Shown: positions 50,831 to 62,424 of the stretch, piece after piece
Layout of the letters: every line of letters begins with the position of its first letter
How positions within the stretch are numbered: position 1 is the first letter of the stretch
Source of the DNA: Nyssa sinensis
Lineage: Eukaryota; Streptophyta; Magnoliopsida; Cornales; Nyssaceae
DNA: 64,000 bases
NCBI GenBank assembly: GCA_008638375.1
Contig: CM018031.1
Coordinates: 57,710,688-57,774,687, forward strand
Direction: 5' to 3'
Program-made: the position numbers and the translations under genes
Notes under the pieces: model-generated
Told to the model about the DNA's origin: nothing
Databases searched by the model: none
Seen by the model: only the letters and a program-made list of their open reading frames with translations

Positions 50831-52775
50831 GGGGGTTGTTACCCAAATAACTCAAAACCGAGAGAAGGGTTAAATATGAGGCTATAATAAGTGGAGAAGA
50901 AAAGGAAGAGGAAGAGCTTATAATCCCTCCTGTAGGAGATCTAAAGTCCCTAGGATGGGAAGGAAAAACTCAAAATGTGTATTTGATTCCTAAACCCAAG
51001 GTAGGTCAACATAAGTGAAGGCAACTTGAGCTCAAAAATTAAATTCAGGTCGTTCTAGAGTTCGGCAGTTCAGGCCAGAGGTCGGATTGGGTTGGGCAAC
51101 AAGCATAGTGATTTACCCAAGAGTTACACACCAGCAGATAGAAACAGCAAAATTGCTACAAAAGAGCACACCATAAATATCAGCTAAAAGAATTATTGGT
51201 ATTTGGTAGGAAGGCTATATAAAGAGCATGCCATCAACCCCAACTTATCAGTGTGATAAAGATGTATTTATCAACATAAAGTTATAATAGATGGAGATTC
51301 TTAAAAATTAGTGAGCTCATACAAACTAATATGTGGGAATGCCTCCACATGCATTCTCCTCATGAAATCATGATACAAATGTCAAATAAGTTTAAAGGAG
51401 ATAGATTTACAAAAAACATATGCTCAACAAATTTAGCACGCAAAATAAACTTAAAGAGCAACAAGTCTTTTATTGGCAGAAGAAAAGTTGTACAATATGT
51501 CCGTACAATATAAGCCAAAAGCCAGAATGGGGAAGTGTTAATACAGAAAGTCGAGGTAGTATATCCTATAAGGTAAATGCCCCCTGGGGTAGTCGTTTGG
51601 GGGTGGAAGTTTTCTGAAGGCAGTTCAGAATAAAATGAATTGAAAAAATGAAAGATACATGTGAAAGCACCCAAACAAATTGAAGAATACTATACCACAC
51701 TTTAAGAAGACCAACCCAGCAGCATGAGAGGTTTTTAGGATAATTTACTTCAGTATACTGCATCAAATGGAGCAGGATTCTATTAGAATAATTTCTTAAA
51801 GAATTTATAAACAGAGACAAAAAAAAAAAAAAAAAAGCAACAGAAAAAAACAATATTTGTTGTATTAGCTGAAATAGGAGCAGCTTTGATAGTTGAGATT
51901 ATCAGTTGAAACATTATACAGAATAGGAGGGCAATATAAAGAGCATGCCATCAATATTGGCTGATAGAATTGGGGATGGAAACTTCATTGAGGTTTGCAC
52001 GAAGACAAAATCATATATCAATATCGTGGTATAGTCTGATCTGATGACAACAACAGTGAGTTCACACCATTATGCTATGTAGGATGAACACTTACTTGAA
52101 AGGAGCCATGTCTGTGCTAGACATGATACTGCTCCAAAACTTTTAGAAACACATCAGAGAAGTCCCAAACTTACACAACCCTTTAATATCTTACACATGA
52201 CCAACACAGAAAAAGCTTGCAAGTGGATACTTTCCACTATTAGAGAGAAGGGAAAAAATACACAATTATAAATATACATATAAAAAGCAGTTGTAGTAGA
52301 AGTAGCAATATACATAATATAATTATTAAATTTGATATTTGTTGAGTTCCATCTTCCAAGTTAACCATTTGTCAACAAATGTGGACAGATTCATTAAATT
52401 ACATATTTGCTCCATGTGACAAAAGATTTTTAACTGTAAAAATATATAGTCTCTTACATTTCATTTCCGCTTATTTCATATATTGATAATTAATTAATTA
52501 ATTTATTAGCTAACCAAAAAAGTAATTAATTAATTTATTAGTAGTAGTGTTGTTGTTATTATTATTATAATTTTGAGCGGGGAAGGCAATTAATTAATTT
52601 ATTAGTAGTAGTGTTGTTGTTATTATTATTATTATAATTTTGAGCGGGGAAGGCAAACATAAGACCATGTTTGAAGATCATAATAGAAAGCCATAAACTT
52701 ACGGCAACAATAACATGATACAAAAATGCATCTCCTTGAATGTTTCTAGGCTAATAATGAGAAAGATTAGGGAGC
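50831..52775. other. Intergenic DNA downstream of the SNARE gene
   Basis: No gene recognised. It has an A run at about 51820-51836 and the tandem duplication at 52524-52654. Confidence 0.6.
52524..52654. repeat. Tandem duplication, 64 bp and 67 bp units
   Basis: Units 52524-52587 and 52588-52654 (AATTAATTAATTTATTAGTA...GAGCGGGGAAGGC) are identical apart from one extra ATT in a (TTA)n run. The near-identity implies a recent duplication. Confidence 0.92.
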
Positions 52776-53440
52776 TTACTTGTACAAATAGGATGCGATT
52801 CCCAGAATGATACACAACAGAATGATGTCGATGCAGAAGTTTTGGCTGGACCTTATCTGGGACAAATTTTAAAATACAAATTATAGGAACCAATCTACCG
52901 GACAAAAATAAAGCAAATGAAGTTCGGGCAATCTAAATATAAAAGATCAATTACCTTGGTAACAGTTTCCTTGAGTCTAACATTAGTCCTCTTGAGGTCA
53001 GCAGTTGCCTTATCCACCTATAAAGGCACCAAAAATGGCATTAGGTTACAAAACTTCTTCAGCATTGTTTGCTATTGTGATCTGATTAACAATGGGTTAC
53101 TTGCATAGGGAAAAAAAAAAGAAGGTTAGGTCACACGTTTCTAACCTTTGTATCAATTTCATCAATTAATGGAACTTGCCTATCCAATTCCTGAACAAAA
53201 TAAAAAAAATGATTAACCTCTTTTTTTGTTTTAATAGCACCAGATAAAGAATAATATGCCTAGGAACCAACCTCATTCATATCATGAGCTAAATTCTTCA
53301 GTGTATCCAAACCTTCTGATATAATGTCTAAACCTTGATCCTGTGCATATTCAAATTAAATTATATGTAAATTTAGAACTGTAGGTGACAAATTAATATA
53401 CAGACATAAAAATATAAATAATCAAATCAGGTAAAATACA

Positions 53441-53482
<42 letters not shown>

Positions 53483-55196
53483 GCTGGATTCTCCAGTTTG
53501 TTGAAAAAATTCACTATCAAAGTGACCATCTGTGAAAGGTTTTTAAAAGAAAGAAAGTAATAAGAAGGCTCTCATTTGTGACAACTATGAACTCAAGACA
53601 GCATTTCAATAAAAATCACCTGAGTCGAACTTTATTTTTCCATTAGAAGCTGAAGCTCCCCAGCCTCCAGTTTGTTTGGCTGCAGTGGCGGTCCCATCCG
53701 GTATAGCTTTAATTCTCTCAGGTAACGCAAGAACCAGATCACTACGGGTGGCTAGTTCTTCTTTCGAGAGCCCTTTGACCTGTATTTATAAACCATTGCG
53801 TTACAAGTCCTAGCAAAAACTTGCCATAGTCATGCAAATTTAAAGGAGAATCAAAATCAAATCAAGACATCGGAGTCCACACTATGTGGTGATCAAGAGT
53901 GACACTAATGCTTCAATGCAAGCCAGCCCCATTCCAAACTTAGAATGTGTTGATTTTAGTAAGACATCATGTCCATGACAGCCAACAAGATGCTCTTCAA
54001 ACTCATCACTGTATGGTTGACAAGTGATTATACTGGACACACTTCAGCACCCAGTTCCTTGATATGTGGTGTCATTGCTACTCCGGAACCCCATGGTCCC
54101 GGTGTAGACTGTGCTGCATTGCTCCAGGAGCTCATCTTTCTTTAGATCTTGCTCCAGGATATTGCAACACATGGGTCAGGATCAAATGGTCATGACTACC
54201 AAATTCAACACATTTTATAAAGTGTAGAGCTTTGGGTGCATAAATTGGGTTAGTAATATTTGCATTCGTAAGATTTAGTCACCAAAACAATAACACAGAG
54301 AGGGAAACCTCACCTATAGTGCAAGTGTGAACCATTCCCAAAGTGGAAGGGTTACAAAATACCAAAAATCAGAAGTACAACCGTCACAAGGAGGAAACGC
54401 CAACCTAAAGTTAGGCCAAAATGAATACCACAACAAATTGGAATGTGACGGACGCCAATTATGGAGTGTGATGCTTATCTTCTGGTCCAAAATGTTAAAA
54501 CGAATTTTGGGGTGCGGGTTGTTGTTCAATAAATGGCTTTATAATCATTGTTACAATAAGTAATCTTACACCATTGTCATGAAAATGGTGGAAAATCCAT
54601 CATTACCATTAATTAGGGTATCCCATATTCAGTGGCATTAATGATTATATTTAATCATCCATCAAAAACAAATGTATGCCTAATTTTATACATTCATAGT
54701 TATAGACAAGCTTCAGACCCAAGGGTGTTTTCAAATTTAACACCCTAGTCCTGTTTCTGTAACTTATGGCATCTGTCTAGCTTTAATATATTTCAACGTG
54801 AAGCCGAAGAATATAAGTATATGCAAACAACTTACAAAAGATGCATTAACCCAAAAACTTGTTTTACAAGATAGGGGCAACAGAGATCCATGCTGAAAGA
54901 ATTTAAGAAGCGCAAAGATGAAAGGATACAACACGACATATGCACGCGGACACATCATTTCTCAAAAAAGTAGGACACAGACACATCAAAGACACATTAA
55001 ATTTATATATATTTTTTATATGACCATATAATAAAAACCTAAGGTTATTTCAATTAAAATTGATATAAAAATACACAAATCACAAAAATATTATTAAGAT
55101 ATTAAATTAACAAAGCCATTAAATAAAAATTCAACTACTTTTTCATTTCAACATTCATGATTCAAGTTCAAAACAAATTTATTAATTATTTTATAG

Positions 55197-55231
<35 letters not shown>

Positions 55232-58200
55232 CAAAAGAAAAAGAACTAAGGAGAAAAAGAGAAAAAAATTCAAAGAAAAACAAGAAAAAAATAGAAAACA
55301 TGTCCCCAAATGTGTCTAAAACGTGTCCATAATCTGTCCCAAATTCAGAAAAAAATTAAAAAATGCACTTTTTTTTGCGTGCCCAACACGTGTCTAGCAA
55401 TTGTGTTTGAGAGTGTCGGTTTCAACATGTATCAGATACAGACACGCGAGCCAAAATAGAGTATCCATGTTTTATAAAAAAGAACCAATAAAGAAGCAAC
55501 ACAAGATAATATCCACCTTGCGCATATAGAAGGATGCAAATTGCAATGCGAATGAAGAATAATGCACAAAAATGGAAGGCTGCCCATGTGAATCTGCAAA
55601 TACTTAATCTTTAGTATGAACTAAACTAAAAAATAAATTTGAATTGAAATTGTTTACAATTGCATTCCATATTTTCATTAAATTATTTTATCTTTTCCAC
55701 TCTTAGTTGAAGGAATTCAAATTCTATTTGAATGTTACCATTCCCTATCCATGCTTATTTTCTTCATACTTATTAAAAATTCAAAAAAAAAAAAGAACTT
55801 CCATTTTTAGTGATTTGTGTCCAAATGAATAAAATCAGGCCTTGAATGGAGTTTCTTAAAATATTTTTATTTTCAACTTTATTTAAAAATCTCGATTCCA
55901 GGAATTGAAAAGAAAAGAAAGAAAAAAGAAAGGACCCATCAATTTTCATTTTTAGAAAAATTATCACCATCATCAAGACTCGTGTAATTTTTCTGATAAA
56001 TCAAGACACGTCATAACAAGAATCTTCTCTTACAACCATCGTCTTTCATTTTTAACATTTCTCAAACAATTGTTTTTTGGATAGGCAAGTGGCCACCTTG
56101 GGGGTACCATTTCTCAAACTTTAATCGAACCAAACCTTCGTTTTGAATCAATTTTGTTTCATCTACTCTCTCATATTTATACTACTGGGGCAGCTATGCT
56201 AATCTTGATAAACTTAACCCCTTTTCCAACATTCCATAAAGCTCACAATCACTCACATGTGAAAGACAGGCGGAATCTCTCAATCCTTCCTCACTTTAAT
56301 ATTATTAGTTTTAAGTTTTAACTTAGGCTGGCCATATTGCCAGAGAACAATGTGTTGTTGCCACAGCATCTTAAACTCTTTTTTCAATAAGACAACAATG
56401 GGGTCAATTGAAATACCTACGCACTCTCCCTCTAGCCTAGGGATGTCAAGTTGACCAGTTTTTCAGGATCCCCTCTCCTATTAATATGGGTTAGGGGAAC
56501 AATTAAATGGAGTAAGGGTGGGTTTGGGGAGAGTATGCAAATATAACTCAGGTTCGGGGTGGGTTGGGAATAAGGGACAGCACTCCACTCTGATTATATC
56601 TTCATTTTACTGTAATACCCTTCAGTTTTTTAATTTCCTTCAATTCCCTCATTTGCTTGAGGTGAAATTTTAATATCGAGAAAAAAAAATTACACATGCC
56701 ATGCAACTAATGGACATCTGCTACATCTTTGACAACTTGAATTAGATGATATCATATGAAGCCTTATAAAATTACTGACGTGGGATGTGCTCACATGCAA
56801 TTACTTTAGAAATGCAGGTACCACATCATCTTATGTGATTGCAAGCACGTGTTTCTGTACCACATTGAAAATCTAAGAAGACGTGATGGGAGGCTTTTAA
56901 TCTCTAATCTCTATAAAGGCAAGCAGCCCCCTATCTTACCCATTGAAATTTGTTGCTTGGACGAACAAACTTAATATCTTGTTTGAAGGACAAGCTTTAA
57001 TATGTCGTTTGGATTGTATTTTTTTTTTTTTTGTTTACATTATTATTATTTTTTTTATAAGTAAGAGTTGTATATATAATGGTGCCCAAGAAGGGCATCA
57101 AGGACGAAAACCCCAAATGCTTACATCTGTTTTAGAGAACCCAAAAAAACTCCAAAAGAAGTGACATTTACAGGAAAAGCCTCTTTGGCCCAAAAAAATA
57201 ATAAACGCAAAAAGATGTCTTTGAAGAAAGGAGTAGAGAGCTCCACATCTTCAGAGGCACGGTTGTTCCTTTCTTTCCAGATACACCATAAGAGGCAAAT
57301 TGGGGTCAGTCTCCAAACTCTCTTGATCTCGTTTGAGAGATTACATCCTTCCCAAGCCAATAGAAGGTCTTTTACTGACCTTGACATAACCCATGAGAAA
57401 CCAAACAGAGCAAAAATAACATTCCAGCAACTCCACGAAACATGACAGTGGATAAGCACATGATCCACCCTTTCCTCCTCATTCTTACAAAAGTAGCATC
57501 AGCTAGCTAAAAGGAAGCCTCGCTTCTTCAAATTGTCCGTCGTTAAGATAGCCTTCCAAGAAACTTCCCAAGCAAAGAAAGAAGCTTTAGGGGAAACTTT
57601 AGAATGCCAAATGAGCTTTCAAGGAAAGGGTTATCTAGCCGGAGCGAACATGCTTCTATAAAAGGAGCGAACAGAAAAAGATTTCTTATCTGGCCTCCAA
57701 TCTCTCTTATCCTCCCTATCTTCTGTAGCTGAAAATTGTTGAGGAAACGAAAGAAAGAGCCCACCTCATCAAGCTCCCAATCGTAAAAATCTCTCCTAAA
57801 GCGGGGAGCCCAGATAAGCTTGTTCCCAACTTTCTCCAAACACTCACTAGCCCAAGCCTCTTTATTGCTAGCCAGATTGTATAACTTGGAAAAATTCGCC
57901 CTCAACGACTCGTTCTCCCCAGTCCAGGCATCATCCCAAAATTTCATCCTATTGCCATTTTTAAGAACAAAACGACATCTTTCCATGAAGAATCTCCACC
58001 CGTCTCTAATGTATCCCTAGGGGCCACATCCCCTTGGCCCCTCCACATTGCTTGAGCACCAACCTCCATGATCACACCCACACTTAGCAACAATGATCTC
58101 CCTCCAAAGCTCCCCATTGCTTTAGCCGAATCTCCATAACCATTTCCCTAAGAGGGCTGTATTGAACATGCTCAAATCTATCACCCCTAGGCCCCCGTGA

Positions 58201-61200
58201 GACACCGGCTTCTTGATTTTATCCCAAGCAACTAGATGAATCTTTCTACTCTCCCCTTCATGGCCCCATAAGAAGTCCCTCTGAATCTTCTCAAGCCTTC
58301 TACAAACTGTCTTTAAAATAGAGAAAAGGGACATGAAATAGGTGGGGAGATTGGCCAGTGTGTTTTTGACAAGGGTGAGCCTGCCTCCCTTAGACAGGAG
58401 TCGGGCCTTCCATCCAGACAGCTTACTAAGAAACCTTCCAACCACAGGTCCCATACCCCAGTGGAGCGCGGAAAAGCTCCCAACGGAAGGCCCAGATAAA
58501 CCATGGGGAGGCTGCCCACTCTGCAACCTAACGTGCTGGCTAACAGGTCCAGCTCATGAATCAACCCAATCGGAGTAATACTGCTTTTTGCGAGATTGAT
58601 CCGCAATCGTGACACAGCTTCAAAGCACACAAGAATGCACCGAACAAAACGAAGCTGGCGGACTGTAGGGTCATAGAAAATGATAGTATCGTCAGCAAAC
58701 AAAAGATGGGAAAAAGCAATGCCACCGCCCCTTTTGTCCCTCACCTGAAAGCCTTTGATGAGACCAACCTCCTCCGCTCAGAACAAAAAACGACTCAAGG
58801 CCTCCATAGCAATCACGAAGAGAAAGGGGGATAGGGGATCACCCTGTCTCAATCCTCTAGAAGAACGGAAGAAGCCTGCAGGGGAGCCATTGACGAGGGC
58901 CGAAAAGGAGATTGTGAAAATACATGACTGAATCCAATTCCGCCAATTGCCCCCAAAACCCATCTTTGCCAGTATACCCATCAAGAAGCTCCAGCTAATA
59001 TGATCGAAAGCCTTCTCAATATCCAGCTTGCAAACAAGGTTTAGAACTTTAAATGTATATTTAGTAACCCCCCGGTTACTTGCCCCATTAATATTTTTTG
59101 GCTTATTCTGCCTGGTCACAGGTTTGGGGTGTAATTTTTTGGCTTATCCCACCCTATCATAGGTTTGGGGTGTAATTTTTTTCTACAGTTTAAGGTGTAA
59201 TTTTTTTGGCAGGGAGGGGTTGGAAAAGGAGTACCCCTTCTCAACCCGTCCCCTTGACATCCCTATAGTTTCTAGTTGGCAACTGATTTGGCAACATTGC
59301 CACCATCATGACTCAACTCTCTCTATTTCTCCTCTCACTCCTTTATCTATGTGCAAATCAAAAGAGAAACTGGTTGACACTAACATTTGTCTTCTCCACT
59401 CCACTCTCGCTCTAAAATAACTCTTTTTCTCTCTACAAAAACCTAAGAAGCATGGACATGAATACAGACACAACATTTCTCAAAAAAGGTAGGGTACAGA
59501 TAAAACATGTACTAACATGTCCAGAACGTGTCCAAAATTTAAAAAAATATATATACAAAATTTGGACACTTTTTTTGCTTGTCCGACATGTCACCGGAAA
59601 GTGTTCAAGAGTATCGGTGTCCAACACGTGTCTGACATGAACATATTTATGTATATATATAGAGCAACTTCATTGTCACTCTCTCGCAATCCATCCTTGC
59701 TTACATGATACCACACGGCATAGCTATACCCTTCAATTTACTCTCTCTCTAGCTTCTCTCTTGTCTCTTTCACCACCCTCAAATCCTTTAACCCTTTTCA
59801 CTCCTCTGGCTCCATCACGCACCTCACCATCTACCCTCAATGTGCACCTCTGCTGTACCTTAAAAAAAAAAGGAGTACAGAAATTGATCGATTACACAAA
59901 ATTCTTTGCAATTAACATTGTTGAAAAGGTAAATTTCGGGCACTAGGGTCTGCCCTAGTTGTGTGCGCTAGTATCTTGCAGTGGATGATGAGGTCTTGAG
60001 GTACAATCCCAAAAACCAAATCATTTCAATTTTGACTGCTTTGTACTCAATCTCCGCCATGAATGAATATTGCTTCAGCAAGCTCTGCTTCATGTGGCTG
60101 GATACAGGGGTGCACATGCATTTGTTTGAAGTCATATTTTGTTGAATCACAGGCCAGATGTGTCAATAACTAAAATGGGTCCTTTTCTCATGGATTGATT
60201 TCTCAATCACAAACCATTGATGGTAGTCTAATCCTGTTTGTAAAATTTGTAAATATTCTTATATAGTTGATAAAACCATGTGTAGGAAAAATAGTAAATT
60301 AGATTTTAGGAATTCATTTAATGCAACTCTAATTAAAATAGAGATGAAATTATCATATTTTCTTTTATGGAAATCTTAATGTAGCCGAGAGATATGGTTA
60401 GGTAACGGTGATAGTTTCTGTAGAGTGAAGTGAATTGAAGAGGGAAGAAGAGCTGGAAAGTTTGAGAGGTGATGGCGAGATATTGTTGGGATGACAGAAC
60501 AAAGGAGAAGATAGAGTCTGGTAGAGACAATGGGGTAAATGATTGCAATTGAACTTCTTAATTTAGAGGGTCACTTTTGTCCTTCTAAAAGAACAATGTT
60601 TAAACTCTTGCAGCCACAGCATATTTATCATTAACATATTATTGCTCATAAATTTATAATATTGCATCTCTCGTTAGTTCTTGTTATTTAATCTATCAAA
60701 CAGAAAAAATAGTTCTATTTATTTATCTAGTTCTTTTTTGGGTGGTTTCTTATTTAATTCGTATTCTTATGTACTTATCAAAAAAATTCTTATTCTTATT
60801 TGATAAGAAATTAAAAATTAAAAAAAAAAAAAAAAACCTCAAGCTAGAGCATCAGATGCAACCCCAAATCAATGTATAAGTGATGCTATAATAGATCCGG
60901 GTATGAATCCAATGATCCACTTATAATAGATCCAGGTCACCCAATCGTTGGATTCAGAAAATCCTAGTCCTGCTAGCCATATCAATTTATGATCTCCACT
61001 TAGTGATTGTACAAATCCAAAAGGAGTTCTCCTTTTTGCTGATAGAATTCAACTTAGGGCCTATTAGCTCTTCTTTTGAATTTTACACTCCCCTTATCTA
61101 CAATTAGCTTTACATTTTTTAATTTTTAAAATATATGTATATATATTCTGTAATTTCCAGCCTTTTGTGACATTTTTTTAGAAGAATTACTGGTTTAAAC

Positions 61201-62424
61201 AAATTAGAGTACAAGAAATTAAAAATGATATCATTGTCACCATCCTTGGTCCATCTTTGAAGCCTAACGTACATTCATAAATACACATCAATATCAAGTT
61301 AGTAGAAATGTGTACTTTTTTACTCAACCATAGAAGGAGGATTCCATCTCCAGCCTTTTGTGTGGGAGTTGTTTTTGGGCCAACTAGGATAGAACCTTGT
61401 TCCTGAAATGTGTAGTTACTAGAGTAGCTCCCAGTTGGGGGAAGGGGGGATTCAAACTCATGCCTTTTCGCATGGGGAGTGGTCCTAGGGCTAACAAGGA
61501 TGGTCATGGTCCTGAAATGTGTACAGTGTACTTACTAGAGTAGCTCCCAGACACTCCATCTCCCACTATAATTTGCCCGTTTCAATAAATGCTCGAATTA
61601 CACTGCTATGGTCATAACTACTTTTGTTTCTAATATGGACATGAACCTATCTTTGTGGCATCTTTATTTTATTTCATTAACTAAATCAGAAGCATCAAAA
61701 GCCAAAATGGATTGCATTCAGCATACAATAACAATGCTCGGTCTCAATCATCAGGTTATGTGACTATGCATACAAACAGAGATCTTCAATGCTTTCCAAC
61801 AACACAACCAAATGTATCGGAGGCCAAATTGTATTGCACTCAGGGTGCCTGTCTAATTAACGCGAATGCACTGCGAATTGAATTCCCATTCTTAAGCAAT
61901 TATGGCAAAACTTATGAATCAAATGCACCAAAAACGACTACTAAAAAATAAATATAATAATAAAAACGAAGCAGCACGAATCCTAAAGTCTATTATTTGT
62001 AAAAATAAATATGTAAATTAAAAAATAAATTCAAAACAAAAATTCACCTTCTTCAGCGCCAATTTCTGCAACTTAAGAACTTCTTCCATCAACCGAGCCT
62101 TTGTTCGACGAATCTCCGCATTCATGGCCACAACAGAAGCCCTATTCTTTTCCATGGACGCCATCGTTGATTTCTGCAAATTTTAATGAAGTCAAGACCA
62201 CGATATAGATACATACGTATATATATATATATATATAATATGAGATAAGAGAGTGATGAAATTCTGACGTGAAGAGCAGCATCGATGTCAGATTCGACAG
62301 CGGCGTAGAGGCGAGAGAAGGCATCATCGGCGGAGGCGTTGAGTTCTCGCTGCTTATCGAAATCATACTTTTCATATTTCTTGCAAATAGAATCGACTCG
62401 AAATAAAACGTCTATCACACTCAT
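52776..62424 (-). CDS. SYP71-type Qc-SNARE (syntaxin), 261 aa, eight exons
   Basis: A tail-anchored membrane-fusion protein; plant SYP7 proteins act at the ER, plasma membrane and cell plate. Exons (minus): 62269-62424, 62048-62173, 53620-53779, 53444-53529, 53272-53340, 53146-53190, 52955-53017, 52776-52856; all phases agree. The N-terminus is MSVIDVLFRVDSICKKYEKYD, typical of SYP71. A helical N-terminal part is followed by the SNARE motif, residues about 165-235, with the central-layer Gln in EELDRQVPL (about residue 204), and a C-terminal anchor (IDIILLCIILGIASYLY). It ends LYK-stop where relatives have LYNVLK; AA|GTAAGC there could be a splice donor to a further tiny exon. Intron 4 (53341-53443) uses a GC donor. 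Intron 2 is 8268 bp and carries a LINE in the same orientation. Confidence 0.94.
53341..53443 (-). other. GC-AG intron 4 of the SNARE gene
   Basis: The donor on the minus strand is AAACAG|GCATGTATT and the acceptor is TGCACAG|GATCAA. Using the nearby GT (GGCAT|GTATTT) would shift the frame of the conserved MKQDQGLDIISEGLD segment, so the GC donor is required. Confidence 0.88.
54924..55466 (-). repeat. Dispersed GTGTCC-rich repeat, uninterrupted copy
   Basis: 543 bp, the reverse-complement relative of 39919-42421 without the MULE. Both ends read GGATAC inwards. The stretch around 55020-55180 aligns across the MULE insertion point of the other copy. Confidence 0.7.
56438..59265. mobile_element. 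Possible non-autonomous hAT-like element split by a LINE
   Basis: The left end TAGGGATGTCAAG and the right end CTTGACATCCCTA are inverted repeats of 12-13 bp. Inside each end are GGGT-rich tracts (56505-56580 and 59090-59230), as in common plant hAT-type repeats. No matching 8-bp target duplication was found (CTCTAGCC versus TAGTTTCT), so the call is tentative. Confidence 0.4.
57051..59040 (-). mobile_element. 5'-truncated LINE in the SNARE intron
   Basis: About 2 kb on the same strand as the host gene. Reading on the minus strand: KLDIEKAFDHISWSFLMG and GLRQGDPLSPFLFVIAMEAL, catalytic FADDT (about 58684-58698), then LSGWKARLLSKGGRLTLV and KIQRDFLWGHEGE, then VDHVLIHCHVSWSCW-like Cys/His region (about 57420-57500), and a 3' end of TTACTTATAAAAAAAAT. 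Truncated within the reverse transcriptase at about 59037. Better preserved than the other two minor LINEs, though still broken by frameshifts and stops. Confidence 0.9.
59453..59645 (-). repeat. Dispersed GTGTCC-rich repeat, internally deleted copy
   Basis: About 193 bp keeping both arms (CAGACACAACATTTCTCAAAAA; GTGTCCAACACGTGTCTGACATG) and lacking the central part of the 543-bp copy. Confidence 0.55.
59968..60150 (-). pseudogene. Possible copia RNase H fragment
   Basis: The minus-strand segment FMAEIEYKAVKIEMIWFLGL resembles the copia RNase H stretch usually read as SSAEAEYRAMA...E..WL..L. No LTR nearby. Weak. Confidence 0.28.

Larger units (their letters stand above)
53780..62047 (-). other. 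Giant second intron of the SNARE gene
   Basis: 8268 bp with donor AAG|GTGAAT and acceptor TACAG|GTCAAA. It holds repeats at 54924-55466 and 59453-59645, a possible hAT-like element at 56438-59265 with a LINE inside, (TA)n at 55199-55230, and a block of near-duplicated sequence at about 61340-61555 (GTAGCTCCCAG twice, each after CCTGAAATGTGTA). Confidence 0.85.

Noticed and set aside
54314..54563. Overlapping frames on both strands in the SNARE intron
   Set aside because: No motif on either strand; intronic position and no splice context argue against a gene.
61187..61507. 106-codon minus-strand frame in the SNARE intron
   Set aside because: It lies over internally duplicated intron sequence and has no conserved domain.
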